NCBI GenBank assembly: GCA_020850355.1
Contig: JADZEX010000026.1
Coordinates: 72,110 to 136,109 of the forward strand
Direction of reading: 5' to 3'
Source: Fimbriimonadaceae bacterium
GTDB taxonomy: Bacteria; Armatimonadota; UBA10988
DNA length: 64,000 nucleotides
Shown here: positions 8,281 to 17,471 of the stretch, piece after piece
Layout: each line of letters starts with the position of its first letter
Position numbering within the stretch: the first letter of the stretch is position 1
Translations under genes and position numbers: made by a program
Notes under the pieces: model-generated
Database searches by the model: none
Seen by the model: only the letters and a program-made list of their open reading frames with translations
What the model was told of the DNA's origin: nothing

Positions 8281-10293
8281 GTGCGGCAGTTGCTGCTGGC
8301 CTGCATTCTGCTGTCGAGTGCCGCGTCTCCCGGCGCGGCGCAACTCCGCTGGCAGACCTTCGTCAATGCTGGTGAGGCGTGGTGCCTGGAGGCGCGGGGC
8401 AGCGAGGTCTGGGCCGGCACCAGTGGGCGACTGCGCTGTTACAAGCCCGATGGGGACCGGGTGCAGGTCAAGGAAGTGCCGCTCGGGGAGGTGCTGGCCG
8501 CCAGCGCCGTGACCGCCATCACCTTCGACCGGGACTCCCTCTGGGTGGGCACGCGCGCCGGGCAGGTGGCGCGGCTCGACCTGGCCTCCAATGCCTGGAC
8601 GGTCTTCGACACCCGCGCCAAGCTGCCGGCGGCCACCGTCACGGCGTTCTGTCACGATGGGCAGGACCTCTGGGTGGGCACCACTGCGGGTGTCGCGCGG
8701 TTCAATCCGCTGCGCCAGGAGTTTGACCTCTTCACCCGCGACGACGGCCTGCCGTCGGACAACATCATCTGCCTCGCCGCCGATGCCGGGGGCCTCTGGG
8801 CGGGCACCGACCAGGGCGTGCTCCGGTGCCTGCGCGATACCTGGGTCTGGCGGCCGGTGGCTGTCGCCGGGCGGCTGCAGGGCCGCATCGAGGCGCTGGC
8901 GTCAACCGGCGAGAATCTCTGGCTGGTGGCGGCGGGCGAGGGGCTGACGCGGATCAAGTTGACCAACGGCGAGGTCTTCAGCTACCGGCTGGACCGCTAT
9001 GGCGTCAGCCGGGTGGTGACCTTGCGCGTGGTGCCGCCGGGGGACCTCTGGATCGGCACACCCGAGGGACTGCTGCAGGCGCCGGCCTCCGACGCGGGCG
9101 GGCCCTGGCGGTTCATCGAGCAGGCGCTCCCGCAGTTGACGGCGCTGCAGGTCACCAGCGACGCGGTTTGGACGGCCACGCGGGACAGCGGGGTCTGGCG
9201 CTACCAGCCGGCGACTGGGGAGTGGCAGCAGTTCAAACCGGCGGAGTCGCTGCCGGGCGGTCTGATCAGCGGCGTCGCCGCATTGCCTGGGGCGGCCTGG
9301 TTCGCCTTCCGGGACTCCGCGCTGGCGTATTACGACCTCGGCGCCGACCGCTGGGAGACGTATCAGCCGACCGCCGAACAGCCGCGGCGGCTGCGGGATG
9401 TGGCCGCCTGGGAGGACCGCGTCTACGTCGCCGCGGCCGATGGCCTGGCGCTGTTCAACCGGCGCACCAAGGCCTGGCGCACGGTCCGGCAGGCCGAGCT
9501 GGCCGATCTGCTGTCCGACGAGTGGACCTCGGTGGTCGCCACGGGCGAGGGCGTCTGGTGCGCCGGCCCCGGCCGCGTGGCGGTCTTCGACAGCAACCTC
9601 GAGCACCAGGCGACCTTTCAGTTCCAGGGTCTCGAGGGCAACCGCGACGGTAGCCTGCCGCGGCTGCAGGTCGACCCCAACAACGGCGATATCTGGGCCT
9701 GGGGGCGGGGCGGGGCCTTCCGCTACCTGCCGCGGGCGCGGGTCTGGCAGGAGTTCGAACCGGGGCTCTTCCAGCCGACCAACAGCGGCTCGTGGCAGCG
9801 TGAGGGCCGCCTGCTGCGCGATGTTGGCCTCGACAACGACAGCGCCTGGCTGGTCGGCCTGGACCGCGTGATGCAGTACCGCAAGCAGCGCAACGAGCTC
9901 TGTCTGTGGAACGCTGACCACCTGCCCGGGCTGCTCGACCCGCGTTTCGTGGCGGGTGATCGGGAGTCGGTTTGGGTCGCCGCGGGCAACGCGCTGTGGC
10001 AGTACCTGCGGGCCAGCGGCAACTGGCGGAGTTGGCCGTGGAGTGACTGCGGCTGGCAGGATGTCCGCCCGACGGCCTTGGCTGGCGACGACGAAGAGCC
10101 CTATGTGTGGGCCGCCACCACCGCTGGCGTGGCCCGCCTCGAACTGGATCGCGAGCCGCCGCGGTGGCGAGTCTTCCAGCCGAGCGCGGGGATCGTCGCC
10201 AACGTGCGGCGGATCGTGACGACTCGCTTCGCGGTCTGGTTTGTCGGCGACGGTGGGGTCACCGTGTACCGCCGGGAGCAGTCCGCGCAGTGA
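8281..10293 (+). CDS. secreted two-component-regulator-propeller-type beta-propeller protein
   Basis: Signal peptide VRQLLLACILLSSAASPGAAQ; repeats such as LWVGTTAGVARFNPLRQEFDLFTRDDGLPSDNIICLAADAGGLWAGTDQGVLR. GTG start with AGGTGG upstream; exact start uncertain. Confidence 0.8.
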   Translation: MRQLLLACILLSSAASPGAAQLRWQTFVNAGEAWCLEARGSEVWAGTSGRLRCYKPDGDRVQVKEVPLGEVLAASAVTAITFDRDSLWVGTRAGQVARLDLASNAWTVFDTRAKLPAATVTAFCHDGQDLWVGTTAGVARFNPLRQEFDLFTRDDGLPSDNIICLAADAGGLWAGTDQGVLRCLRDTWVWRPVAVAGRLQGRIEALASTGENLWLVAAGEGLTRIKLTNGEVFSYRLDRYGVSRVVTLRVVPPGDLWIGTPEGLLQAPASDAGGPWRFIEQALPQLTALQVTSDAVWTATRDSGVWRYQPATGEWQQFKPAESLPGGLISGVAALPGAAWFAFRDSALAYYDLGADRWETYQPTAEQPRRLRDVAAWEDRVYVAAADGLALFNRRTKAWRTVRQAELADLLSDEWTSVVATGEGVWCAGPGRVAVFDSNLEHQATFQFQGLEGNRDGSLPRLQVDPNNGDIWAWGRGGAFRYLPRARVWQEFEPGLFQPTNSGSWQREGRLLRDVGLDNDSAWLVGLDRVMQYRKQRNELCLWNADHLPGLLDPRFVAGDRESVWVAAGNALWQYLRASGNWRSWPWSDCGWQDVRPTALAGDDEEPYVWAATTAGVARLELDREPPRWRVFQPSAGIVANVRRIVTTRFAVWFVGDGGVTVYRREQSAQ

Positions 10294-10326
10294 GCGCCAG
10301 CGCGGTGCGAGCGCGGTCGCGGAGCG

Positions 10327-10355
10327 TTGTCAGGCGGATCCGAGTGTGCTATAGT
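10327..10355 (+). promoter_or_regulatory. sigma70-type promoter
   Basis: TTGTCA (10327-10332), 17-bp spacer, TATAGT (10350-10355) upstream of the 10421 start. Confidence 0.75.
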
Positions 10356-10420
10356 ACGCCGCGGGTGAAGCCACCGCGGCGGTCGGCAGTGACCGGTCCG
10401 GTGGAGTTGTGAGGCGATTC

Positions 10421-13400
10421 ATGAGGACCCTTCGGCGCTCTCCCTACCTCCGACCGGCGAGCTGGTCGACGCTGCTGGCGGTGCTGGCGATGGTCGTCGG
10501 GCCGGTCGCCCCGGCGCTGGCCGTCTCCACCGAGCCGGCCGCCGTGGCGGTCGTGCAGGTCACCAACCAGAGCGGATCCAGCGTCCAGAATCTGGCTGCT
10601 CGGTTGGCGGCCGCGCTGAACGCGCAACTGGCCGGCAGTGGGCAGTACAAGGTCCTGGGCCAGGCGCAGGTCGACCAGGCGGTCACCGCGGCGGGCGTCC
10701 GGCTGCCGCTACGGCGCGACCTGCGGGCCCAGCAACTGGCCGCCATCGCCGCCGCGCTGAAGTGCGACTACCTGTTGATCGCCTCGATCGACAGCGTCGA
10801 GGTCGATCCCGGCAAGCAGATGGCTGCCGTCACCACCCAGTTGGAGTGCTACGGTCGACTCGCCAAGGGCGATCTCGCTCAGGTGCCGTCGACGGCCTTC
10901 AATCTCGATCGCTCCAACAACGAAGCGGTGCTGCTCGACGACGCGCTGGAGCAGAGCGCGCTGCACGCCGTGAAGCAGTTGACGACCAACCTGCAGACCG
11001 TCGGCCGGGTGCTCACGCCGCAGGACGAGGACACGGTCAGCGCCAGCTTCCGCAACGCCGCCGCCTTCCACGAGGGGGCGCAGTTTGTGGTCAAGCGTAA
11101 CGGCGAGCGGATCGCCCTGGCGACGCTGCGGGCGGCGCAAGAGGGTGCCACCGAGTTGCGGATCACCCAGCGTGACCGACCCGAGCTGACCGCGGCGGTG
11201 AACGACGAGGTGCAGCTCTACCGTGATGGCACCGGCCGCGCCGTGAGCGGCGAGCTCGACCTGGACCCGAACCGTCAGGCGCCCAACGCCGCCGAGCGGG
11301 GGCACCGCTCGGTCAGCACGGTCTGGGCGGTGGTCGGCGGCCTGGCCCTGCTGGGGCTTGGCGTCTGGGCCTTCACCCAGGGTGGCGATAGCCGCGACGA
11401 GAACCGCACGCCGGGGCTGGTCAGTCCGCCGAACGCCAGCATCCTGACCATCGATGCGCAGAACGAGCTGGTCTCGCCGGTCAGTTTCGTGGCGACCAGC
11501 GTGCGGTCGGCCGACACGCTGACGCTGCAGATCGCCAGCGACGCCAACTTCACGACGCTGGCTTACACCGAGACCAAGACCGGCACCAGCACCGGCGGCA
11601 CCGGCACCACCACCGGGACGACCCAGGAACCGCTCAGTTCGGTGTCCTTCGCGGCGCCGACCGCGACCGCGTTCCTGGCGCCCGGCGGGTATTTCTGGCG
11701 GGTCGTGTCGGTCTCGGCGAACCAGACCTATACCTCCAACACCTTCACCTTCACGATCGTCCGGCAGGGCGGCAACGGCACCTTCCTGCGGTCGCCCGAC
11801 GTCGTCAACGCGCTGCCCGGCAGCGGCACCGTTGAGCTGCAGTGGAGCCCGGTCAGCGCGGCCACGGGGTACGAAGTGTGGCGCCGCATCCTGACCCCGC
11901 GGTACGCCAACGCCGTCAGCGGGCGGACCTTCCAGCCGGCCACCGGCAGCAACCTGTGGACCCGCGACAACGCCCGGCGCTCGCCCCGGCTGGACCGCGG
12001 CAACCGGCGACCGGGCTACACCGGCAGCGCCGTCAGCCGACAGGGCAACGACGCCTCGCTGGCGGGCTTCACGCGCGTTGCGGAGGCGACCTCGAACCAG
12101 CTCAGCTACACCGACAACAGCGTCTCGAACGGCACCGAGTACCAGTGGGTGGTCCTGAGCAAGGACGCGGGCGGCACCGTCACGCCGCTCGGCGACGCCC
12201 AGGCGGGCAGCTTCGTGGCGACCACCCCGCTGAGCACGGCGCCGCCGACGACGCCGGCCAATCTCACCGCGGTCGCTGGCGATGGGCAGGTCGTGCTGAC
12301 CTGGACCGACAGCACGGCCAGCGATCTGGCTGGCTATCAAGTGTTCCGGGCGACCTCGGCCAACGGCAACTTCGTCGATGTCACCAACAACCTGGTGCTC
12401 GACTCGCAGTCGCCGGCGGGGCAGGCGCTGTCGGCCGGGCCGAACGATATCTCGGTGACCGACCGCAATCTCACCAACGGCGTGCAGCTCTACTACCGGA
12501 TCCGCGCCGTGCAACTCACCACGCTGGTCAACGGCACGACGCGGGGCGGCTTGGAGAGCGCGCTGAGCGACGCCGTCCCGGCGACCCCGTCGTCGGCGCC
12601 GCCGCAGGAGCTGCAGGTGGTGCAGCCGCCGAACAACAGCACCATCGACGCCGACCGGCCGCAGTTGGCCTGGCGCGGGGTGACCGGCGCGGCGGAGTAC
12701 ACGATCCAGATCTCGACCAGCCAGAGCTTCCCGAGCGCCGGGCTGATCCAGACCACGTCGACCGAGTCGGAGCTGATCTACCCGAGCGGCCTGCCCGCGC
12801 TGGTCGTGGGCAGCCAGTACTTCATGCGGATCGGCGTCTTCGACACGACTCAACAGGCCCTGCGCTTCGGGCCGGTCTCAACCTTCAACCGCGGGGCCGT
12901 GCAGCGTTTCACGACCACCGTGAGCGCGACGGTCGGCGGCGTGGCGGCCAACGGAGCGCGGGTGACGATCGATGCCGCGGACAGCGGTGAGGTCACTCCG
13001 GCGCAGTTCATCCTCGGCGCCAAAGCCGGCGGTGCGGCCTACAGCCTCAGCGCGGTGCTCAACAACATCGACGGTACGCGGTTCAGCGGCACCGTTTCGT
13101 ACCGCCCGGGCGTGGACTCCGCCAACGTGGTGATTCCGTTGGCCAACGTCGGCACCGCCCCGCCAGCGCCGACCGGGCTGAGTGGCACCGGCCAGACCGA
13201 CCGCATCGTGCTGCGCTGGAATCCCGATGCCAACCTCGGCACCGCGGGCGTCACCGCCGCGACCTACAGCGTGCGGCGGCGCAGCAACACCGAGGAGGGC
13301 ACCTTCACCGAGGTCGCGCGGGTCGACGCGCCGACGGTCACCGGCCCCGGCGCCGCGCCGCAGCTCTTCTACACGGACTTCAACGTGCGGCAGGGCGTCC

Positions 13401-13870
13401 GGTACTTCTACCAAATCGTCGGCATCACCGCGGGCGGGATCGAAAGCGTACCGTCGGTGACCACCAACGCGGTGGCCGGGGTTGGCAACATCCAGGTGAT
13501 CACGCCGCAGGACAACCAGACCTTCGAAGCGGCGATCACGCCGGACTCGTGGAGCAGCCCGATCGACTTCGCCTGGCTCGCCGTGCCCGGCGCGGCGCGC
13601 TACATCTTCGAGATCGGCTTGGACGTCAACCTGCACCGGCTGTTGGCGAACGGCAACCAGATCATCGCGTCTGGGGCCAGCCCCTCCACGACGGTCACGC
13701 TCAGCGAAACCGCGCCGGCCGGATTCGACTTCATCGATGACGGCGACATCGGCATCCAGACGCTCTACTGGCGCGTCGTGGCGGTCGACGAGAACAACGT
13801 CATCCTGAATCAGACCGAGGCCCGGCGGATCTTCCAGAACGCGCCCGGGATCGTGGCCGAAGCGCCGTAG
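10421..13870 (+). CDS. large secreted multi-domain fibronectin type III protein with lipoprotein/LpoB-CsgG-like N-terminal region
   Basis: Signal/TM at N-terminus; VVQVTNQSGSSVQNLAARLAAALNAQLAGSGQYKVLGQAQVDQ; TM at VWAVVGGLALLGLGVWAF; several FnIII blocks (PTTPANLTAVAGDGQVVLTWTDSTASDLAGYQVFRA, PAPTGLSGTGQTDRIVLRWNPD). GTG at 10409 is an alternative start. Confidence 0.8.
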   Translation: MRTLRRSPYLRPASWSTLLAVLAMVVGPVAPALAVSTEPAAVAVVQVTNQSGSSVQNLAARLAAALNAQLAGSGQYKVLGQAQVDQAVTAAGVRLPLRRDLRAQQLAAIAAALKCDYLLIASIDSVEVDPGKQMAAVTTQLECYGRLAKGDLAQVPSTAFNLDRSNNEAVLLDDALEQSALHAVKQLTTNLQTVGRVLTPQDEDTVSASFRNAAAFHEGAQFVVKRNGERIALATLRAAQEGATELRITQRDRPELTAAVNDEVQLYRDGTGRAVSGELDLDPNRQAPNAAERGHRSVSTVWAVVGGLALLGLGVWAFTQGGDSRDENRTPGLVSPPNASILTIDAQNELVSPVSFVATSVRSADTLTLQIASDANFTTLAYTETKTGTSTGGTGTTTGTTQEPLSSVSFAAPTATAFLAPGGYFWRVVSVSANQTYTSNTFTFTIVRQGGNGTFLRSPDVVNALPGSGTVELQWSPVSAATGYEVWRRILTPRYANAVSGRTFQPATGSNLWTRDNARRSPRLDRGNRRPGYTGSAVSRQGNDASLAGFTRVAEATSNQLSYTDNSVSNGTEYQWVVLSKDAGGTVTPLGDAQAGSFVATTPLSTAPPTTPANLTAVAGDGQVVLTWTDSTASDLAGYQVFRATSANGNFVDVTNNLVLDSQSPAGQALSAGPNDISVTDRNLTNGVQLYYRIRAVQLTTLVNGTTRGGLESALSDAVPATPSSAPPQELQVVQPPNNSTIDADRPQLAWRGVTGAAEYTIQISTSQSFPSAGLIQTTSTESELIYPSGLPALVVGSQYFMRIGVFDTTQQALRFGPVSTFNRGAVQRFTTTVSATVGGVAANGARVTIDAADSGEVTPAQFILGAKAGGAAYSLSAVLNNIDGTRFSGTVSYRPGVDSANVVIPLANVGTAPPAPTGLSGTGQTDRIVLRWNPDANLGTAGVTAATYSVRRRSNTEEGTFTEVARVDAPTVTGPGAAPQLFYTDFNVRQGVRYFYQIVGITAGGIESVPSVTTNAVAGVGNIQVITPQDNQTFEAAITPDSWSSPIDFAWLAVPGAARYIFEIGLDVNLHRLLANGNQIIASGASPSTTVTLSETAPAGFDFIDDGDIGIQTLYWRVVAVDENNVILNQTEARRIFQNAPGIVAEAP

Positions 13871-13901
13871 GGCGCGGCTGCGGTCGTTCAACCAGGCGTC
13901 A

Positions 13902-13940
13902 TGCGCCATAGCTCGTTCGAGCTATGGCGCAGTGCTTTTT
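13902..13940 (+). terminator. Rho-independent terminator
   Basis: TGCGCCATAGCTC-GTTC-GAGCTATGGCGCA perfect 13-bp stem and 4-nt loop followed by GTGCTTTTT. Confidence 0.93.
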
Positions 13941-13981
13941 CCGGCCGACTGTTCAGTGAGACTGAGCGGCTGGAGGCACGC

Positions 13982-16900
13982 ATGAGCGGGCGGAACCTCG
14001 CGCTGGCGGAGCAGTGGTGGGCTGAGGGGAAGTTGACCGAGGCGCGCGCCTTGGTCACCGAGATTCTGGAGCGCGACGGACCCTCGTACGACGCGCTGTG
14101 CGCCGCCGGCGTGCTGGCTTACCAGGCGGGCGAGACGCACCGCGGCAAGTCGGCGTTGCTGCAGGCCGTGGCCCTGCACGCCGAGCGACCGGAGGCCTAC
14201 CGCCAGCTCGGCGAGTTGCTGGCCTCCGAGCGCGAGGTGGCGCGGGCTGAGGTCTGGCTGGATGCGCTGGGCGACGACCCGGCGGCGCTGGCGGCCTTGG
14301 CGGTGATGTACCAGGAGAGTGGCCTGCTGTTCTCGGCGCAACGCGCCGCGCGGCGAGCCGTCGAGCTGGATCCGGCGCAACCCGGGCTGGCCAGCCTGGC
14401 ACGCGAGATCGGCGCGGCCTTCCCGGAGCGCGAGGTCACGGTCTACGTGCCCTGCTACAACGCCGCCGGTTGCATCGGCGAGGTGCTGGCGGCCGTCTTG
14501 GCGCAGAGCTACCCGGTGCATGAAGTGCTGGTGGTGGACGACGGCTCCACCGACGGCAGCCTCGAGGTGGTCGGCCGGTTCCCGGTGCGCGTCTTGCAGC
14601 ACGCTCAGAATCAGGGTCTCTCGGCGGCGCGGAACACGGCGCTGCTGGCCGCCAGCGGCGAGTTCATCGCGCATCTCGACAGCGACGTGGTCCCCGACCG
14701 GCACTGGCTGGAACGGCTGATGCTGGTGTTCGAGACCGAGCGCGTCGACCAGCTCACCGGCCGGCGCGGCAAGGCTCCGCTCGGCGGGGTGATGGGCCGC
14801 TTGGACGAACGCCACGACATCACGCTCGCCGACCAGTGGCGCACCGTCCACATGGGCCAGCACCATGGCGACGAGGCGCGCGACGAGGTGTTGCACCTGT
14901 ACGGCTGCAACAGCCTCTGGCGGCGTGACGCGCTGGTCCGGGCCGGCGGTTGGGATGTTCGGTACCGCACCAACGGCGAGGACTGCGACTGCTCCGAGCG
15001 GGTCCGGCAGCTCGGCTTCCGGCTGGCCTATGAGCCGCAGGCACGCTGCGAGCACTTGCGGCGCGACACCGTCGCCAGCGTGCTGCTGACTGTCTGGCGC
15101 TACCACACGCCCTACTACGAGTACCGTTTCGGGACCTTCGCCAGCGGCGACCTGCGCGACCTGATGGCCAAGATGCCGGAGAATCTGGCGCGCCACCAGG
15201 ACGACTGGCGGATCGACCAGGAGCGGCGGGCGCATCATCTGGCCTACCTCACCTTCCTAGGCCTGCCGTGGCGGGTGCTCAGTGACCTGCGCCTGGCGGG
15301 CGAGTTGGGGCCGCGCGAGCGCGCGGAGGTGGTGCAGCAAACGCTGGTCGCCAGCTTCCTGATGCTCTTCCCGCTGCTCGCCGAGCTGGGAGTGCGCGAG
15401 GACCTGCTGCAGATGGTTCACGAGGACCTCCACAGCCTGCTGCCGCCCAGTGACGAGCCGGCACTGCGGGCTGACTGGCCAGCGGTCGCAGCGCTGCTGC
15501 GCGCGGCGCGGGGCGAGCGGTCGGCCAACCCGCTGCTGGCGCTGCCGCTGCGCGACACCGCGGCGGTCGACCGGTGCAGCCAGGCGTTGGCGGAGTGCTG
15601 GGCCAACCTGGACGAGATCACCTGGCAGATGATCCGCGCCTCGGCCTACCGCCAGCGGCATGAGCAGGCGTACCGTGCTGGCCTGCCCGGCAGCGGTCCG
15701 CGGATCGCGGTGATCAACGCGCCGTGGGCGGCCGACGGCCGGATCGGCGTCCGCGCCGGGAGCCGTTGGCCGTTCACGCAGGACGCCCGCGGCCAACGGG
15801 TGCCGGCCTACGTGCCCTTCCCGTTCTTCCTGGCCACCGCCACGGCAATGCTGAAGAACGACGGCTTCGAAGCGGTGATCCTGGACGCCATCGCCGAGGG
15901 GCTGCTGCCGGAAGAGTTCCTGCGCCGCCTGAGCGGCTACGCGCCGGACGTGATTCTGATGGAGACCGCCACCGCCAGCCACGAGATCGACCTCGACTGG
16001 TGCCTGCGCTTCAAGGAGCGGCTGGGCGACCAGGTGCAGGTGATCCTCTGTGGCCCGCACGCCACGGCGCTGGGTGAGCCGTTGCTGCAAGAGGCGCCGC
16101 AGGTCGACGCGGTGGTGTTGGGCGAGTACGAGCCGTCGTTCTTGGAGATGATGCAGGCCCAGCGGGAGGGGCGGACCTGGGACGGCATCCCCGGCCTGCT
16201 TTGGCGCAGCGCCGACGGCACGGTGCAGGCGCAGACCGCGCGACGCAAGCTGCCGGCGATGAGCGCCTTCCCGTGGCCGGAGCGTGAGACGCTGCCGATG
16301 TACAACTACTTCGACAGCTTCGCCAACGCGATGCCCTGGCCGAACGTGCAGATGCACGCCAGCCGTGGCTGCCCCTACACCTGCATCTTCTGCGTCTGGC
16401 CGCAGGTGGTCTACGACGGGCAGAAGTACCGCACCCGCGATAACGCCGACATCGTCGCCGAGATGCAGTGGCTGGTCGACCGCTACGGCTTCCGCGCGGT
16501 CTACTTCGACGACGACACCTTCAACATTAAGGACGACAGGATCATCGACCTCTGCAACCGCATCGAGGCGGCGCAGCTCGGCGTGCCGATTTGCGCGATG
16601 GGCCGCGCCGACACGTGCGGACGCGAGGCGTTCGAGGCGATGACGCGCGCGGGCCTGGTCGGCATCAAGTTCGGAGTCGAGACCGGCGATGTCGAGATGA
16701 TGCAGCGGATCCGCAAGAATCTCGACCTGGACCGGGTCCGCCAGTCGGTCGGCTGGTGTCGGGAGCTGGGGATTGGCGTCCACCTGACCTTCAGCTTCGG
16801 CGGGCCTGGGGAGACCCACGAGACCGCCGAGAAGACCATCCGCTTCGCGCTGGAGATGGACCCGGACAGCTTGCAGTTCAGCCTGATGACGCCCTTCCCC

Positions 16901-17425
16901 GGCACCTCGATGTACGCCGCGGCGGAGGCCGCGGGGCGGCTGCTGACGACCGACTGGAAGCAGTACGACGGCGCGCAGTACACCGTGGTGCAGGGCGAGT
17001 TCCTCAGCCGCGACGAGCTGGAAGAAATGCTGCGCGAGGCGCATCGCCGCTGGCTGCTGCACCTGACGCGGCGGCAACTGCGCCAGGGTCTGCTGCCCGG
17101 CGAGCTGCGCGAGGCGGCGGTGCCGGCCGACCAGATCGACGCGCTGCCCCCGGAGCTGGACCTGCTGCAGGTCACCACGCCGGTCGAGCGACTGGCCGAC
17201 CTGGAGGCGACGCTCGACGCGGCCTACCGCAAGGTCCGCATCGGCGGCATCCTGAACGTGGTGCGCGGCGACAGCCACTTCCTGCCGAGCGGCTGGGACG
17301 ACCAGCGGCTGGTGCGCTGGCAGGTCGGCCAACGGGCCGAGACGCTGGCGCAGTTGGCGGGCTGTCAGAACGAACTGAGCCTGGTGTTGCGGCGATTGGC
17401 GACGCCGGTGTTCACGTTGCGGTAG
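13982..17425 (+). CDS. fusion protein: TPR - family 2 glycosyltransferase - helical linker - B12-binding-like - radical SAM
   Basis: GT2 VTVYVPCYNAAGCIGEVLAAVLAQSYPVHEVLVVDDGSTDGS...HLDSDVVPDRHW; B12-like LKNDGFEAVILDAIAE...APDVILMETATAS...VDAVVLGEYEPSFLEM; radical SAM ASRGCPYTCIFCVW, AVYFDDDTFNIKDDR, VGIKFGVETGD. ATG 13982 with GGAGG upstream; ORF-track start 13901 lies inside the terminator. Confidence 0.92.
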   Translation: MSGRNLALAEQWWAEGKLTEARALVTEILERDGPSYDALCAAGVLAYQAGETHRGKSALLQAVALHAERPEAYRQLGELLASEREVARAEVWLDALGDDPAALAALAVMYQESGLLFSAQRAARRAVELDPAQPGLASLAREIGAAFPEREVTVYVPCYNAAGCIGEVLAAVLAQSYPVHEVLVVDDGSTDGSLEVVGRFPVRVLQHAQNQGLSAARNTALLAASGEFIAHLDSDVVPDRHWLERLMLVFETERVDQLTGRRGKAPLGGVMGRLDERHDITLADQWRTVHMGQHHGDEARDEVLHLYGCNSLWRRDALVRAGGWDVRYRTNGEDCDCSERVRQLGFRLAYEPQARCEHLRRDTVASVLLTVWRYHTPYYEYRFGTFASGDLRDLMAKMPENLARHQDDWRIDQERRAHHLAYLTFLGLPWRVLSDLRLAGELGPRERAEVVQQTLVASFLMLFPLLAELGVREDLLQMVHEDLHSLLPPSDEPALRADWPAVAALLRAARGERSANPLLALPLRDTAAVDRCSQALAECWANLDEITWQMIRASAYRQRHEQAYRAGLPGSGPRIAVINAPWAADGRIGVRAGSRWPFTQDARGQRVPAYVPFPFFLATATAMLKNDGFEAVILDAIAEGLLPEEFLRRLSGYAPDVILMETATASHEIDLDWCLRFKERLGDQVQVILCGPHATALGEPLLQEAPQVDAVVLGEYEPSFLEMMQAQREGRTWDGIPGLLWRSADGTVQAQTARRKLPAMSAFPWPERETLPMYNYFDSFANAMPWPNVQMHASRGCPYTCIFCVWPQVVYDGQKYRTRDNADIVAEMQWLVDRYGFRAVYFDDDTFNIKDDRIIDLCNRIEAAQLGVPICAMGRADTCGREAFEAMTRAGLVGIKFGVETGDVEMMQRIRKNLDLDRVRQSVGWCRELGIGVHLTFSFGGPGETHETAEKTIRFALEMDPDSLQFSLMTPFPGTSMYAAAEAAGRLLTTDWKQYDGAQYTVVQGEFLSRDELEEMLREAHRRWLLHLTRRQLRQGLLPGELREAAVPADQIDALPPELDLLQVTTPVERLADLEATLDAAYRKVRIGGILNVVRGDSHFLPSGWDDQRLVRWQVGQRAETLAQLAGCQNELSLVLRRLATPVFTLR

Positions 17426-17471
17426 CAGGTTGCGGGGTGGGTCTGGCGAAGCTGCGGGAGCGAGACGAGCC

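Noticed and set aside
11577-11625. GGCACC-rich repeat in the FnIII gene
   Set aside because: Encodes a short Gly/Thr linker (TGTSTGGTGTTTGTT); ordinary low-complexity spacer.
13901-13981. Extended N-terminus of the fusion protein (MRHSSFELWRS...)
   Set aside because: The segment is the intrinsic terminator stem and tail; ATG 13982 has a good Shine-Dalgarno.
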